A stretch of DNA of 64,000 nt, from positions 930,001 through 994,000 of the forward strand of contig NZ_FNSM01000001.1 in assembly GCF_900105415.1 (NCBI RefSeq), read 5' to 3'. The notes below the pieces were generated by a model that was not told the origin of the DNA, ran no database searches, and was given only the letters and a program-made list of their open reading frames with translations. The position numbers were made by a program, and so were the translations under genes. Source of the DNA: Streptomyces sp. TLI_105. Lineage in GTDB: Bacteria > Actinomycetota > Actinomycetes > Streptomycetales > Streptomycetaceae. Positions 17,869 through 29,405 of this stretch are shown here, in pieces (positions within the stretch are counted from its first letter, which is position 1; every line of letters begins with the position of its first letter).

Positions 17869-18696
17869 TCAGGCCGCCGTGTCGAAGGTGTAGTGGGGCG
17901 TGTGGTCCAGCATGTCCGCGGGGGTCACGTCGTTCCACGGCCGCATGGTGTCGTGGAGGTCCACGACGTTCCGGGTGCCCGCGGCCGGCAGGTACGCCGA
18001 GCGGGGGTGGCGGGCCTGCCAGTCGGCCCACAGCTTGTCGACGAAGGCGTGGTGCAGCCAGAAGACGGGGTCGTTGGGGGAGACGCCGGTGGCCATCTGG
18101 CCGCCGACCCAGACGTGGACGCGGTTGTGGAGGTTCACCCCGCGCCAGCCCTCCAGGTGGTTGCGGAAGCCGTCGGAGGCGCTGTTCCAGGGGGCGGTGT
18201 CGTAGGTCTCCATGGCGAGGACGGAGTCCACCTCGGCACGGGTGGGGAGCTGCCGGCCGCCCGCGCCGAGGTCGCGCCGGAGGTAGTCGCGTCCGTCGAC
18301 GCGGACGCCTATCGGCCAGCGGCCGCCGGCCCGGGCGAAGGGGCCGTCCGTGACCTGGCCGTCGCGGGCGCGGCCGGTGCCGCCGAGGAAGTCGGGCGCC
18401 CACAGCGAGGAGCGGGAGGTGCGGTCGGCGGTCCAGTCCCAGTAGGGCAGGGTGACGGTCGCGTCGACGGACTTGAGGGCCTCCTCGAACTCGAGGAGGA
18501 AACGCCGGTGCCAGGGCAGGAAGGACGGCGAGCGGTGGCCGACGCGGTCGCCGTCGTCGGTGTCGCTCATGATGAAGGCGTTGTGCGTGGTGACGAAGGT
18601 GTCGTACCGCCCGGAGCGCTTGAGCTCCAGGAGGGCGGCGACGAAGCGCCGCTTCTCGTCGGCGGTGAGGGTGGCCTGGTTCTTGCGTACGGTCAT
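17869..18696 (-). CDS. melC2: Tyrosinase
   Basis: A 275-residue type-3 copper enzyme that hydroxylates monophenols and oxidises diphenols, the first steps of melanin formation. All six copper ligands are seen at the positions known for Streptomyces tyrosinases: His38, His54 and His63 for CuA (THNAF, GHRSPSFLPWHR) and His190, His194 and His216 for CuB (LHNRVH, FWLHHAFVD). There is no signal peptide; export depends on the partner MelC1. The gene is 22 bp downstream of melC1 on the same strand, forming the classical melC operon, and is followed by a strong hairpin. Confidence 0.96.
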   Translation of the reverse strand: MTVRKNQATLTADEKRRFVAALLELKRSGRYDTFVTTHNAFIMSDTDDGDRVGHRSPSFLPWHRRFLLEFEEALKSVDATVTLPYWDWTADRTSRSSLWAPDFLGGTGRARDGQVTDGPFARAGGRWPIGVRVDGRDYLRRDLGAGGRQLPTRAEVDSVLAMETYDTAPWNSASDGFRNHLEGWRGVNLHNRVHVWVGGQMATGVSPNDPVFWLHHAFVDKLWADWQARHPRSAYLPAAGTRNVVDLHDTMRPWNDVTPADMLDHTPHYTFDTAA

Positions 18697-18718
18697 GGTG
18701 GTGCCGCTCCTGGATCGG

Positions 18719-19111
18719 TCAGCCGAGGGTGAGGGGTACGAGCGGGGCGCCCTGGAGCTCCCGGACGGCCGCGCGGGCCAGCGCCCTGGGCGTGGCGACG
18801 GGCTCGTAGTGGTTGATCACGCTGATCCAGGTGCCGTCGGCGTTCCGCATGACGTGCAGTTCCTGACCGTCGATGGTGACGGAGTAGCCGCCCGTGTGGT
18901 GTCCCCCGTGGTGGCCGCCGCCGTGCGCGGGCCCGCCCTGGATGCGGCGGCCCTGGTAGACCTCGTCGAAGGAGGCCGGGTCGGAGTCGGCCGCCGGGGC
19001 GGCTGCGCGGGGAGCCGAGGCCGCGGCCGGGCCCGCCTGGGCGAGGACCGTGACGGCGCCCGCGGCGCCTGCCGCGACGCCGAGGGCCCGGCGGCGGGTG
19101 ATGCTGGACAT
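18719..19111 (-). CDS. melC1: Tyrosinase cofactor / copper chaperone MelC1
   Basis: A 130-residue protein with a Tat signal (SITRRRALG followed by a hydrophobic stretch ending AAASA). It contains a His-rich copper-loading segment ([12 protein letters not shown]), and the MelC1 core follows with [22 protein letters not shown]. MelC1 binds apotyrosinase, delivers copper and carries it through the Tat system. The ATG at 19111 is chosen because the Tat motif follows directly; an upstream in-frame start at 19255 would bury the signal. It leads the melC operon. Confidence 0.94.
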   Translation of the reverse strand: MSSITRRRALGVAAGAAGAVTVLAQAGPAAASAPRAAAPAADSDPASFDEVYQGRRIQGGPAHGGGHHGGHHTGGYSVTIDGQELHVMRNADGTWISVINHYEPVATPRALARAAVRELQGAPLVPLTLG

Positions 19112-19405
19112 GAGAAACCCCCAAGTGGTCTGTACGACCGGGGGTTTGGTCATATGCCCCCGGCAGGACCCATCAGTACCGGGGGGTGTCGGCGCGGCGG
19201 AAATCGTCGGCCGACGGTTGGCCGCGAAGTGGTCAACCTGCCGTGAAAGGTGCAATTTTGAACGGATTCGATCTTGCTGTTCCAGTGAGTAGGAGCGCCC
19301 CGGAGCGAAGATCTTGCGGAGGAGATGATCATTCCGTGAATGATCTTTCGCGCCGGGGTGCCGCGTGTGGCGGAGCCCACGTCCTCGGATTGTCCGGATC
19401 CGACC

Positions 19406-20151
19406 TCAGCCCCGGCCGGCCTTCCGCCGCGCCCGCAGCCACTCCCCGTTCATCGCCGCGATCGACGGGAGCGGGATGCCCTTCGGGCAGGCCGTCGCGC
19501 ACTCGCCCGTCAGGGTGCAGCCGCCGAAGCCCTCCGCGTCCATCTGGGCCACCATGTCGAGGACCCGGGTCTCGCGTTCCGGGGAGCCCTGGGGCAGGAC
19601 GTTCAGGTGGTTGATCTTGGCGGAGGTGAAGAGCATCGCCGAGCCGTTCGGGCAGGCCGCCACGCACGCGCCGCAGCCGATGCACTCGGCGTGCTCGAAG
19701 GCGGAGTCCGCGTCGGCCTTCGGGACCGGTGTGGCGTGGGCTTCGGGGGCCGAGCCCGTCGGGGCCGTGATGTAGCCGCCGGCCTGGATGACGCGGTCGA
19801 AGGCGGAGCGGTCGACGACGAGGTCCTTGACGACGGGGAAGGCGGACGCGCGCCAGGGTTCGACGTCGATGGTGTCGCCGTCGCGGAAGGAGCGCATGTG
19901 GAGCTGGCAGGTCGTGGTGCGCTCCGGCCCGTGCGCGTCGCCGTTGATGACGAGGCTGCACGCGCCGCAGATGCCCTCGCGGCAGTCGTGGTCGAAGGCC
20001 ACGGGGTCCTCGCCGCGCAGGATGAGGTCCTCGTTGAGGGTGTCGAGCATCTCGAGGAAGGACATGTCGGGTGAGACGCCGTCCACCGCGTAGGTGACCA
20101 TGGCCCCCTCGGTGTCGCCGTTCTTCTGGCGCCAGACGCGCAGGTCGATCC

Positions 20152-20155
<4 letters not shown>
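19406..20155 (-). CDS. sdhB: Succinate dehydrogenase iron-sulfur subunit
   Basis: A 249-residue Fe-S subunit that passes electrons from SdhA to the membrane anchor. A plant-type ferredoxin domain carries the [2Fe-2S] ligands in CREGICGAC and a further Cys in TTCQLHM. The second domain has [15 protein letters not shown] and [14 protein letters not shown] for the [4Fe-4S] and [3Fe-4S] clusters. Length and spacing match type-B enzymes. The ATG overlaps the sdhA stop by 4 nt (ATGA). It is the last gene of sdhCAB, transcribed leftward. Confidence 0.95.
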
Positions 20156-22143
<1,988 letters not shown>

Positions 22144-22144
22144 G

Positions 22145-22876
22145 TCAGCTCACCACTCCGGTCATGACGGCGACGGGGACGGAGACGAAGCCCGCGGTCA
22201 GGACGAGCGCGAGGGCGTTGGCGAGGGCCTTGAGGAGGCGCTCGCGGCGGGCGTTGCCGACGCCCAGGGTCTGGGCGGCGCTCCAGAAGCCGTGGCGGAC
22301 GTGGAGGCCGAGGGCGAGCATGGCGACGATGTAGACGACGTCGCCGTACCAGGTGGAGAAGGTGTCGACGACGTTCTGGTAGGGCTTGCCCTCCTCGAAG
22401 CCGCCGAAGTGGACGGTGCCGGTGGTCAGGTCGAGGACGTGCCAGACGATGAAGAGGCCGAGGATGATCCCGCCCCAGCGCATGGTGCGGGTGGCGTACG
22501 AGGCGCGCTTGCGGCGGTGGACGTACGGGGTGGGGCGGGCCCTCAGGTCGCGCCGGCTGAGCTGGTACGCGGAGACGGCGTGGGCGACGACGGCGGCGAG
22601 GAGCACGATCCGGACGAGCCAGAGGGCCCAGTGGTGGTGCAGGACGGGGGCGCCCATGACGCGCAGCCAGTGGCCGTAGGCGTTGAACTCCTCGGGGCCG
22701 AAGAAGACCTTGAGGTTGCCGGCGACGTGGGCGACGAGATAGCCGAGCATGATCAGCCCGCTGACGGCCATGACCGTCTTCTTGCCGAGGGTCGACGACC
22801 AGAATCCACGGGACGGGGTCGGTGCGGGGGACGGCGGGCGGGCGGCCGTCCGCTCCCTCGTGGGTGCCAGAGCCAT
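22145..22876 (-). CDS. sdhC: Succinate dehydrogenase cytochrome b anchor subunit
   Basis: A 243-residue membrane protein with five hydrophobic helices and several buried histidines (for example [27 protein letters not shown] and LGLHVRHGF). This is as expected for the single di-haem type-B anchor that passes electrons to the quinone pool. It is the first gene of the sdhCAB operon; a 96-bp divergent region separates it from the LysR gene. No sdhD exists, consistent with type B. Confidence 0.93.
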   Translation of the reverse strand: MALAPTRERTAARPPSPAPTPSRGFWSSTLGKKTVMAVSGLIMLGYLVAHVAGNLKVFFGPEEFNAYGHWLRVMGAPVLHHHWALWLVRIVLLAAVVAHAVSAYQLSRRDLRARPTPYVHRRKRASYATRTMRWGGIILGLFIVWHVLDLTTGTVHFGGFEEGKPYQNVVDTFSTWYGDVVYIVAMLALGLHVRHGFWSAAQTLGVGNARRERLLKALANALALVLTAGFVSVPVAVMTGVVS

Positions 22877-22935
22877 GTCCTCGACGCTAGGGCCGGAGGA
22901 CCCGAGAGGTCCAAGACATGGTCCGGCTCATCTCG

Positions 22936-22950
22936 ATAGGCTGTACCTAT
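22936..22950. promoter_or_regulatory. LysR-type operator between sdhC and the regulator gene
   Basis: ATAGG-CTGTA-CCTAT is a perfect inverted repeat fitting the T-N11-A LysR consensus. It lies 23 bp before the lysR start and 60 bp before the sdhC start, placed to control one or both divergent promoters. Confidence 0.65.
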
Positions 22951-22972
22951 TCATGTCCTCTACGCTGGAACC

Positions 22973-23851
22973 ATGCAGTTCCAGCAGCTCCTCTACTTCG
23001 TCGCCGTGGCCGAGACCCGTCACTTCACCCGGGCCGCCGAACGCGTCCACGTCTCGCAGCCCTCGCTCTCCCAGCAGATCAAGGCCCTGGAGCAGGAGCT
23101 GGGCGCGGAACTGTTCAGCCGCGCCCGGGGGAACATCGCCCTCACCGACGCGGGCGAGGCCCTGCTGCCGCTCGCGCGGCGGATCCTCGCCGACACGGAG
23201 ACGGCCCGCATCGAGGTGCAGGAGCTGGCCCGGCTCAAGCGGGGCCGGGTGCGGCTGGGCGCGACGCCGAGCCTGTGCACGGGGCTCCTCCCGGACGTGC
23301 TGCGGGCCTTCCACGACCTGCACCCGGGGATCGAGCTCCTCATCGAGGAGGGCGGCTCGCACGACCTCGTACGGGAGCTGGCGCGCGGGGCGCTCGATCT
23401 GGCCCTGGTCGTCCTCCCCCTCCCCTCCCCCTCCCCCGCCCTGACGACGGTCGAGCTGCTGACGGAGGACCTCGTCGTGGTCTCCGCCGCCTCGGAGCCG
23501 CCCCCGCGGCGGCCCGTACGGATCAAGGACCTGCGGGACCAGCCGCTCGTGATGTTCCGGCACGGCTACGACCTGCGGGAGCTGACCGTGGCGGCCTGCC
23601 GGGCGGAGGGCTTCGAGCCCGCGTTCACCGTGGAGGGCGGGGAGCTGGACGCCGTACTCGGTTTCGTACGGGCGGGGCTCGGGCTCGCGGTCGTGCCGGC
23701 GATGGTCGCGGCGCGCGCGGGCCGGGACCTGCGGGTGACGGCCCTCGCCCGGCCGGGCCTGCGCCGCACCATCGCGCTGGCGCACCGCAGCGACGTGGCC
23801 CCGCCGAGAGCGGCCCGCGAACTCCAGAACCTGCTGCTGCGGCGCACCTGA
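22973..23851 (+). CDS. LysR-family transcriptional regulator
   Basis: A 292-residue LTTR. The N-terminal winged helix-turn-helix is at about 3-60 (FVAVAETRHFTRAAERVHVSQPSLSQ), followed by a linker helix and a periplasmic-binding-protein-like sensor domain (from about 90) with RLGATPSLCTGLLP. It is divergent from sdhCAB with a T-N11-A palindrome between them, so it probably regulates itself and the sdh operon. The effector is unknown; a C4-dicarboxylate is a reasonable guess only from context. Confidence 0.9.
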   Translation: MQFQQLLYFVAVAETRHFTRAAERVHVSQPSLSQQIKALEQELGAELFSRARGNIALTDAGEALLPLARRILADTETARIEVQELARLKRGRVRLGATPSLCTGLLPDVLRAFHDLHPGIELLIEEGGSHDLVRELARGALDLALVVLPLPSPSPALTTVELLTEDLVVVSAASEPPPRRPVRIKDLRDQPLVMFRHGYDLRELTVAACRAEGFEPAFTVEGGELDAVLGFVRAGLGLAVVPAMVAARAGRDLRVTALARPGLRRTIALAHRSDVAPPRAARELQNLLLRRT

Positions 23852-24009
23852 CCCGCCCACCGGATGCTCGGGGAGACGACGCTCCCGGAAGCGCCGGTCA
23901 CGCCCCGCACCGCCCGGCCGCGCCGCCCTGCCCGAGGAACTCACCGGGCGCGCCGCCGCCCGCCCGTCACCCTCACCGCATCCGTGGAGCCCTATGAAGG
24001 AGATCCCGC

Positions 24010-24954
24010 GTGTCGGACCAGCGCGATACCGGCCGGACGTCGCTCCGCTCGGCGGCACTGCTCGCCCTGGTCGGCGTCCTGACGGCCGGGGCCACGTCCT
24101 GCGGGCCGTCCGGAGCCGACGGTACGGACAGCCCCGGACGGACTGCCGAGTCGGTCCGCACCGTCCGGCCGACACCGTTGACGGAGGGACGGCCGGCCCG
24201 CGTCCGGTACGGCGTGCCGGACGACATCGTCCCGATGCTCTTCCCGGCCACGGGCGCGGAGACCCGCCAGACGCAGGGGCTCGACGGGTTCCTGGACCTG
24301 GCGCGGTACGTCGGCACGCGCAGGTGCGCTCCGGGGAAGGAGTCCGCCGGAGCGGCCGACGGGCCTCCGCCGATGTTCGTACGGCGGTTCGCCGTGCCCG
24401 ACCTCGCCTACGTCGCGGCGCACGGTTTCACCAGCCCCGAGGGTCCCGCCCCGGCCGGTCCGGGACCCTCCGCGCCTCCGGTCGCCGCCTCCGGCCCGGC
24501 GCCGTGCGCGCCGGGCGGTGCGGGTGCGGACGCGAGCGCGGTGGGCAAGGGGTTCGCGGAGTTGCGGGCCGAGTGGTGGCGTGCGCTGGCCCGGCTGGAC
24601 GACGACCCCGAGGTGCGCAGGGCGTACGGCGAAGCCGGCGGATGCCTCGCCCTCGGGGACGGGGGCGTCGCGGGCGAGGACGCCTTCTTCTCCCGGGTGG
24701 ACGCCCGGCTGCACGCCCTGGACGGTGCCGGCCGCGAGGCGGAGCGCGCGCGGGAGGACCAGCGGCTCGGTGCGCTGTACGCCCGCTGCATGGGTCCCGT
24801 CGAGAGCGTACGGGAGCGCCTGCGCACGCGGCACCGCCGGAGCTTCCTCCTGCGGCACGCGGGCCGGCTGGCCGTCCTGCGCCGCACCCTCCCCCGGGAC
24901 ATCGCGCGGCTGGAGAGCCGTTACGGGATCCGCTTCGGCTCTCCCCGGCCCTGA
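24010..24954 (+). CDS. Putative lipoprotein, unknown function
   Basis: A 314-residue protein read from a GTG preceded by GAAGGAGATCCC, a strong ribosome binding site. A hydrophobic stretch (SAALLALVGVLTAGATSC) ends in a lipobox-like cysteine, although A-T-S before the Cys is not ideal. The rest is hydrophilic and charged with many Arg and several paired cysteines, and a Pro-rich section lies in the middle (about 145-170). I do not recognise the family. It stands alone between the LysR gene and the convergent cyclic-di-GMP gene. Confidence 0.7.
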   Translation: MSDQRDTGRTSLRSAALLALVGVLTAGATSCGPSGADGTDSPGRTAESVRTVRPTPLTEGRPARVRYGVPDDIVPMLFPATGAETRQTQGLDGFLDLARYVGTRRCAPGKESAGAADGPPPMFVRRFAVPDLAYVAAHGFTSPEGPAPAGPGPSAPPVAASGPAPCAPGGAGADASAVGKGFAELRAEWWRALARLDDDPEVRRAYGEAGGCLALGDGGVAGEDAFFSRVDARLHALDGAGREAERAREDQRLGALYARCMGPVESVRERLRTRHRRSFLLRHAGRLAVLRRTLPRDIARLESRYGIRFGSPRP

Positions 24955-25086
24955 GGAGCCGCCTCGGACGGCCCTCGCGCACCGCACGACCTCGTCACCG
25001 CCGGCCTCCACCTCGACCTGCGGAGCGCGGACGGCTCCGCGCTCCGCCCGCCCCGGCGGGACGGTCGTCCACGCGGCGGGCCCGGG

Positions 25087-27252
25087 TCAGACCGCGTCCG
25101 CCAGGAGCAGGGAGTGGATGCGGTCCGGGGCGCCGGGGCGGGCGTAGTACCAGCCCTGGGCCGTGTCGCAGCCCAGGTCGCGGAGTTGGCGGGCCTGGGC
25201 GCCCGTCTCCACCCCCTCGACCGTGACCGCCAGCTCCAGGCTGTGCGCCAGCGAGACGATCCCCTCGACGATCTTGAGGTCGACCGGGTCCACCGGGTGC
25301 TGCTGCATCCCCCGGGTGAAGGAGCGGTCGAGCTTCAGGACGCTCACCGGCAGCCGCCGCAGATTGGCGAGGTTCGAGTAGCCGGTGCCGAAGTCGTCGA
25401 GCGCGATGTCCACGCCCATCTCGGCGAGCTGCCTCAGCGGCTTCAGCAGGTCCTCGTCGGCGCCGATGAGGGCGGACTCGGTGACCTCCAGGCAGAGCGC
25501 GCCCGGTTCGAGGCCGGAGCGCTCCAGGACGTCGACGGTGTCGGCGACCAGGCGCGGGTGGTGGAGCTGCGTCGGGGAGAGGTTGACGTTGATGCGCAGC
25601 GGGCCGCCGTCGGAGTGCCGGGTCTGCCAGAAGCGGGCCTGGCGCACGGCCTCCTGGAGCACCCAGCGGCCGAGCGGCACGATGAGGCCGGTGTCCTCGG
25701 CGAGCGGGATGAACTGGTCGGGGCCGAGCACCCCGTGCTGCGGGTGGCACCACCGGACGAGGGCCTCCGCGCCGTGCACGCTGCCGTCGTCGAGGTGGAC
25801 GAGCGGCTGGTACTCGATGAAGAACTCGCCGCGTTCCAGGGCGGTCGGCAGGGCGGTGGTGAGCCCGTGCCGGGTGATGGCGCGGGCGTCGGCCTCCGGG
25901 TCGGCGACCTCGAAGCGGTTGCCGCCCGCCGACTTGGCCCGGTACATGGTGATGTCGGCGCTGCGGAGCACCTCGGCCGGGGTCCGCTCCCCCGCCGGGC
26001 CCTCGACGACGCCGAGGCTGCCGCGGACGGTGAGTTCGCGGCCGTCGATGCTCAGGGGGGTGGCGAGGGCGGCGAGGATGCGGTCGGCGAGTTCGGTGAC
26101 GTCCCGGCGGCCGCCGGCGCCGGTGGTGAGGGCGACGAACTCGTCGCCGCCGAGCCGGGCGACCATCTCGCCCGCGCCGGTGACGCAGCTCTGCAGCCGG
26201 TCGGCGACCTCGACGAGCAGCCGGTCGCCGGTGGAGTGGCCGAGGCTGTCGTTGATGACCTTGAAGCCGTCGAGGTCGAGGTAGCAGAGGCCGAAGCGGG
26301 CGTTCTCGCCGGGGGCGAGCGCCTTCTCCAGGCGTTCGAAGAACAGGGTCCGGTTGGGCAGTCCGGTGAGCGCGTCGTGGGTGGCCTCGTACCGGAGGCG
26401 CAGATGGAGCAGACGCCGTTCGGTGGTGTCCTCCATGAGGGCCAGCTGGTACTGGGGGCGGCCTTCGGCGTCCCGGAGGAGCGAGACGGTGAGGTTGGTC
26501 CAGAGAACCGTTCCGTCACCCCGGTAGTACGGCTTCTCGACGCGGTAGTGCTCGCGCTCGCCGCGGACCAGTTCCTCGTACAGCTTCCAGACGTGCGGCC
26601 CGTCCTCCGGGTGGACCCACTCGCTGACGTTCCGGCTGCGCACCTGGCCCTCCATCCCGCCGAACATGCGGGTGAGGGTCTCGTTGACCTCCAGGACGTT
26701 GCCGTCGAGGTCGGCGATGCCGATGCCGATGGCCGCCCCGTCGAAGACCGCGCGGAAGCGGCTCTCGGTGGCGTGCAGGGCGATCTCGGCGGCGCTGCGG
26801 GCGGCGAGCGCGGATCGGGCGATGGCCTCCTGCTCGGCGCGGGTCCGCTCGCGCAGGGCCTGGGCGTAGCCGGCGGCCATGGCGTGCTGGAGCCGGGCGC
26901 AGCGGGCGCGCAGTTCCTCGGTGGCGAGGTCCGACTCCGTACCGCAGTAGAGCACCAGGTACGAGTCGACGACACCGAGGCTGCGGCCGAGCGCGTCCGG
27001 GTCGGTGCAGTGGGCGGCGACGAGGGCCGCGCCGGTGCGCTGGGCCGGTGCCGTGTCGAAGGGCCGGGCGTGCAGGGCGTCGCACAGGGTGCGGGCCAGC
27101 GGCAGCAGGTGTCCCTCGAACTCGGCGCGGGTCAGCGAGGTGGCGGTCACCGGGAAGATCGCCCGGCTCCAGATGGTGACGAACCGCCTGAGTCTGTCCT
27201 CCGGGCCGTCGGCTTCGGCGACGGCGCCGGACGGCTGCGACGGGACCTTCAC
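25087..27252 (-). CDS. PAS-GGDEF-EAL cyclic-di-GMP enzyme
   Basis: A 721-residue cytosolic protein. About 1-150 is an unassigned helical region, 160-285 a PAS/PAC sensor, 290-455 a diguanylate cyclase domain with an intact GGDEF (368-372), and 465-715 a phosphodiesterase domain with an intact EAL (496-498) and DDFGTGYSNL. Both active sites look complete, so it may make and break c-di-GMP, the signal that holds back Streptomyces development through BldD. The architecture and length resemble RmdA of S. coelicolor, from memory. The GTG start overlaps the stop of the upstream methyltransferase by 4 nt. Confidence 0.92.
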   Translation of the reverse strand: MKVPSQPSGAVAEADGPEDRLRRFVTIWSRAIFPVTATSLTRAEFEGHLLPLARTLCDALHARPFDTAPAQRTGAALVAAHCTDPDALGRSLGVVDSYLVLYCGTESDLATEELRARCARLQHAMAAGYAQALRERTRAEQEAIARSALAARSAAEIALHATESRFRAVFDGAAIGIGIADLDGNVLEVNETLTRMFGGMEGQVRSRNVSEWVHPEDGPHVWKLYEELVRGEREHYRVEKPYYRGDGTVLWTNLTVSLLRDAEGRPQYQLALMEDTTERRLLHLRLRYEATHDALTGLPNRTLFFERLEKALAPGENARFGLCYLDLDGFKVINDSLGHSTGDRLLVEVADRLQSCVTGAGEMVARLGGDEFVALTTGAGGRRDVTELADRILAALATPLSIDGRELTVRGSLGVVEGPAGERTPAEVLRSADITMYRAKSAGGNRFEVADPEADARAITRHGLTTALPTALERGEFFIEYQPLVHLDDGSVHGAEALVRWCHPQHGVLGPDQFIPLAEDTGLIVPLGRWVLQEAVRQARFWQTRHSDGGPLRINVNLSPTQLHHPRLVADTVDVLERSGLEPGALCLEVTESALIGADEDLLKPLRQLAEMGVDIALDDFGTGYSNLANLRRLPVSVLKLDRSFTRGMQQHPVDPVDLKIVEGIVSLAHSLELAVTVEGVETGAQARQLRDLGCDTAQGWYYARPGAPDRIHSLLLADAV

Positions 27253-28076
27253 GCCTTGCGCCCCACCCCTGCGAACCCGGAGAAGGCGTACGGATCCTCC
27301 TCCTCGACCGGGCCGTCCGGCCGCCAGAGCGGCATGGGGACGAGTCCGGGCTCGACCAGTTCGGTGCCTTCGAAGAAGCGGGTGATCTCGCCGCTCGACC
27401 GCATCACCAGGGGGTTGCGGATGTCGCGGTAGACCTCGACGGTGCCGCCGGCCTCTTCCTCGGGGAGCGGGATGCCCTCGTACGAGGCGTGGGTGAGGAC
27501 GACGAGGCTGCCGGGGGCGAGGGCGTCGATCAGCTCGGCGACCGCCTCGTGGGGCTGGTCCTCGTCCTCCAGGAAGTGCAGGACGGCGACGAGGAGCAGT
27601 GCCACCGGCCGGTCCAGGTCGAGGAGTCGGGTCACCTCGGGGCTGTGGAGGATGTCGGCCGGCTTGCGCAGGTCGGCGGCGACGACGGCCGCGCCGTCGT
27701 CGTCCCCCAGGACGGCGCGGCTGTGGGCCACGGCGACGGGGTCGTGGTCGACGTAGACGACCCGGGCGGCGGGGTCGGCGGCGCGGGCGACCTCGTGCAC
27801 GTTGCCGAAGGTGGGTATGCCGGAGCCGATGTCCAGGAACTGGGTGACGTCGTTGTCAACGGCGTGGCGGACGGCGCGGCGCATGAAGGCACGGTTCGCC
27901 TGCATGATCTTGGGCAGGCCAGGCATGAACTCCATGGCCTTGCGCGCCGCTTCCCGGTCCACTTCGAAATTGTGCGAGCCGCCCAGATAGAAGTCGTACA
28001 TACGGGACACGCTCGGTACCGAGATGTCGATACCGGGCGGGGCCCAGGCGGGACGCTCCATCGATGTCTCCAACAA
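27249..28076 (-). CDS. SAM-dependent methyltransferase (PF04672 type)
   Basis: A 275-residue protein of the S-adenosyl methyltransferase family abundant in Streptomyces. Motifs are SVSRMYDFYLGGSHNFEVDR near the start, FLDIGSGIPTFGNVHE for SAM binding (about 80-95), VVYVDHDPVAVAHSR, and SGEITRFFEGTELVEPGLV at the C-terminus. The methylation target is not known. It lies directly upstream of, and overlaps by 4 nt, the cyclic-di-GMP gene, so both are expressed together; a link to c-di-GMP signalling is inference. Confidence 0.9.
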   Translation of the reverse strand: MLETSMERPAWAPPGIDISVPSVSRMYDFYLGGSHNFEVDREAARKAMEFMPGLPKIMQANRAFMRRAVRHAVDNDVTQFLDIGSGIPTFGNVHEVARAADPAARVVYVDHDPVAVAHSRAVLGDDDGAAVVAADLRKPADILHSPEVTRLLDLDRPVALLLVAVLHFLEDEDQPHEAVAELIDALAPGSLVVLTHASYEGIPLPEEEAGGTVEVYRDIRNPLVMRSSGEITRFFEGTELVEPGLVPMPLWRPDGPVEEEDPYAFSGFAGVGRKA

Positions 28077-28585
28077 GTCGCCATGGGGGATACGGCCATG
28101 TGTTCGCGGCCGGTGTTCGAGGTGAGGCTACTGATCGCCCGCCGGGAGAGCGAGTAGAAACGGAAATTCGCGGTCCGTTCTTGGTCACACGCCATTGGCA
28201 CGTGCTCCTGGAACGCAGACTTCACGCCTTCAGGCTGTGCAAATTCACGTGCATATGATCGTGCGTCGGTTCCCGGGAGGCCGCCGACCGCGCCCGGTGG
28301 GACCCCAGGTCCCTTCCGTACCTCGGCTGTTGCCGTTCTCGGGCCCGGTCGCCGGTGCAGGATGCCCTGTTGGCCGGCCCGTCCGACAGGGCGACAACCG
28401 GACAGTTCTCCGCCGGGAGGCTTGAACGAGCCGTGTCGGCCACCCGTCCGCAATCATCACGCCCGCCAATAACGGGCATTGCGCCGAATCCGTCACCGAC
28501 ACCCGGCGAAACGTCAAGCCCTCACATCCGGAGATCCCCTCCATCTGGCGAATCCCGCGCGATTCCGCCCCGGCGCGCCCCGCCT
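28077..28585. other. 509-bp divergent intergenic region
   Basis: The region lies between the methyltransferase start and the secreted His/Pro-rich gene. It is less GC-rich around 28230-28262 (GTGCAAATTCACGTGCATATG), where TGCA repeats occur, and a GCCCG/CGGGC hairpin is near 28464-28480. It probably holds the two divergent promoters. No protein gene with codon structure was found. Confidence 0.45.
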
Positions 28586-29332
28586 GTGATCAAGCTCGAC
28601 GGCGTGTCTCTGTACGGATCACTCCTCGCGCGGCCGCTGGCGGCCCTCGGTCTCGTGTGGCTGCTCACCACACCGGTACCCGCCGCCGCCGACGCCTGCG
28701 CCTACGCCTCGACCGACTCGGGCGGTTCGCAGATCGCGGTGGCGATCGCCGGTGGCGGCCACCACGACGGCGACGACCAGGGAAACGGTGGCGGGAAGGG
28801 CCACGGGAAGGGCGAAGGCCACGAGCACCACGGCAACGGCAAGGGCAAGGGGCACGGGCATCACCACCACCCGACGCCCTGCGATCCCGAGCCGCCCCCG
28901 CCGTGCCCGTCGCCCACGCCCGAGCCGACGCCCCCGCCCTCCCCGACGCCGACGCCCGAGCCCCCGCCTCCCTCCCCGTCCCCGAAGCCGACGCCGAAAC
29001 CCGAGCCGCCACCGCCGCCCGCGCCGAAGCCGGCTCCGCCCCGGCCGGTGCCGAAGCCGCCGGCCACCAGGCCCGCGCCCCGTCCGGAGCCGCCGTCCCC
29101 CGCGCCTCCGGCCCCCAGGCCGCCGGAGCCCGCGGCCGCGCCTCCGCCGTCCCCGACCCCGCCGCCCACCGTGCGGCCCCGGCCGCCGTCCCCCTCTCCC
29201 GTGGCGCTGCCCCACTACCGCCCGGCGACGCACACCAAGCAGAAGGGGGGCACCTCCGTCGTCACCGCGACGCTGATGATCACCGCCCCGGCCGTCCTCG
29301 CGACGGCGATCCTGCGCCCGCGCTCCAAGTGA
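28586..29332 (+). CDS. Secreted His/Gly-rich, Pro-rich repeat protein with C-terminal membrane anchor
   Basis: A 248-residue protein from a GTG at 28586; the frame is open further upstream but the signal peptide (SLLARPLAALGLVWLLTTPVP, AAADA) fixes this start. After it comes a Gly/His/Lys-rich segment with runs such as GHEHHGNGKGKGHGHHHH, able to bind metal. A long extended region of P-x-P repeats (about 100-215) with two Cys follows, and a C-terminal hydrophobic helix ends in RPRSK. The layout suggests a wall-spanning surface protein anchored at the membrane. No family is recognised. It is followed by the DUF4239 gene 73 bp later. Confidence 0.7.
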   Translation: MIKLDGVSLYGSLLARPLAALGLVWLLTTPVPAAADACAYASTDSGGSQIAVAIAGGGHHDGDDQGNGGGKGHGKGEGHEHHGNGKGKGHGHHHHPTPCDPEPPPPCPSPTPEPTPPPSPTPTPEPPPPSPSPKPTPKPEPPPPPAPKPAPPRPVPKPPATRPAPRPEPPSPAPPAPRPPEPAAAPPPSPTPPPTVRPRPPSPSPVALPHYRPATHTKQKGGTSVVTATLMITAPAVLATAILRPRSK

Positions 29333-29405
29333 CCCGCGGTCCGGGCGACCCGCGGTCCCCCCGCATCACCGACCCACCGACCCTCTGAATCCCGCCGGAG
29401 GAACC

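Noticed and set aside
28355..28585. N-terminal extension of the His/Pro-rich secreted protein
   Set aside because: The extra 77 residues precede the signal peptide and show no coding character, so the GTG at 28586 is used.
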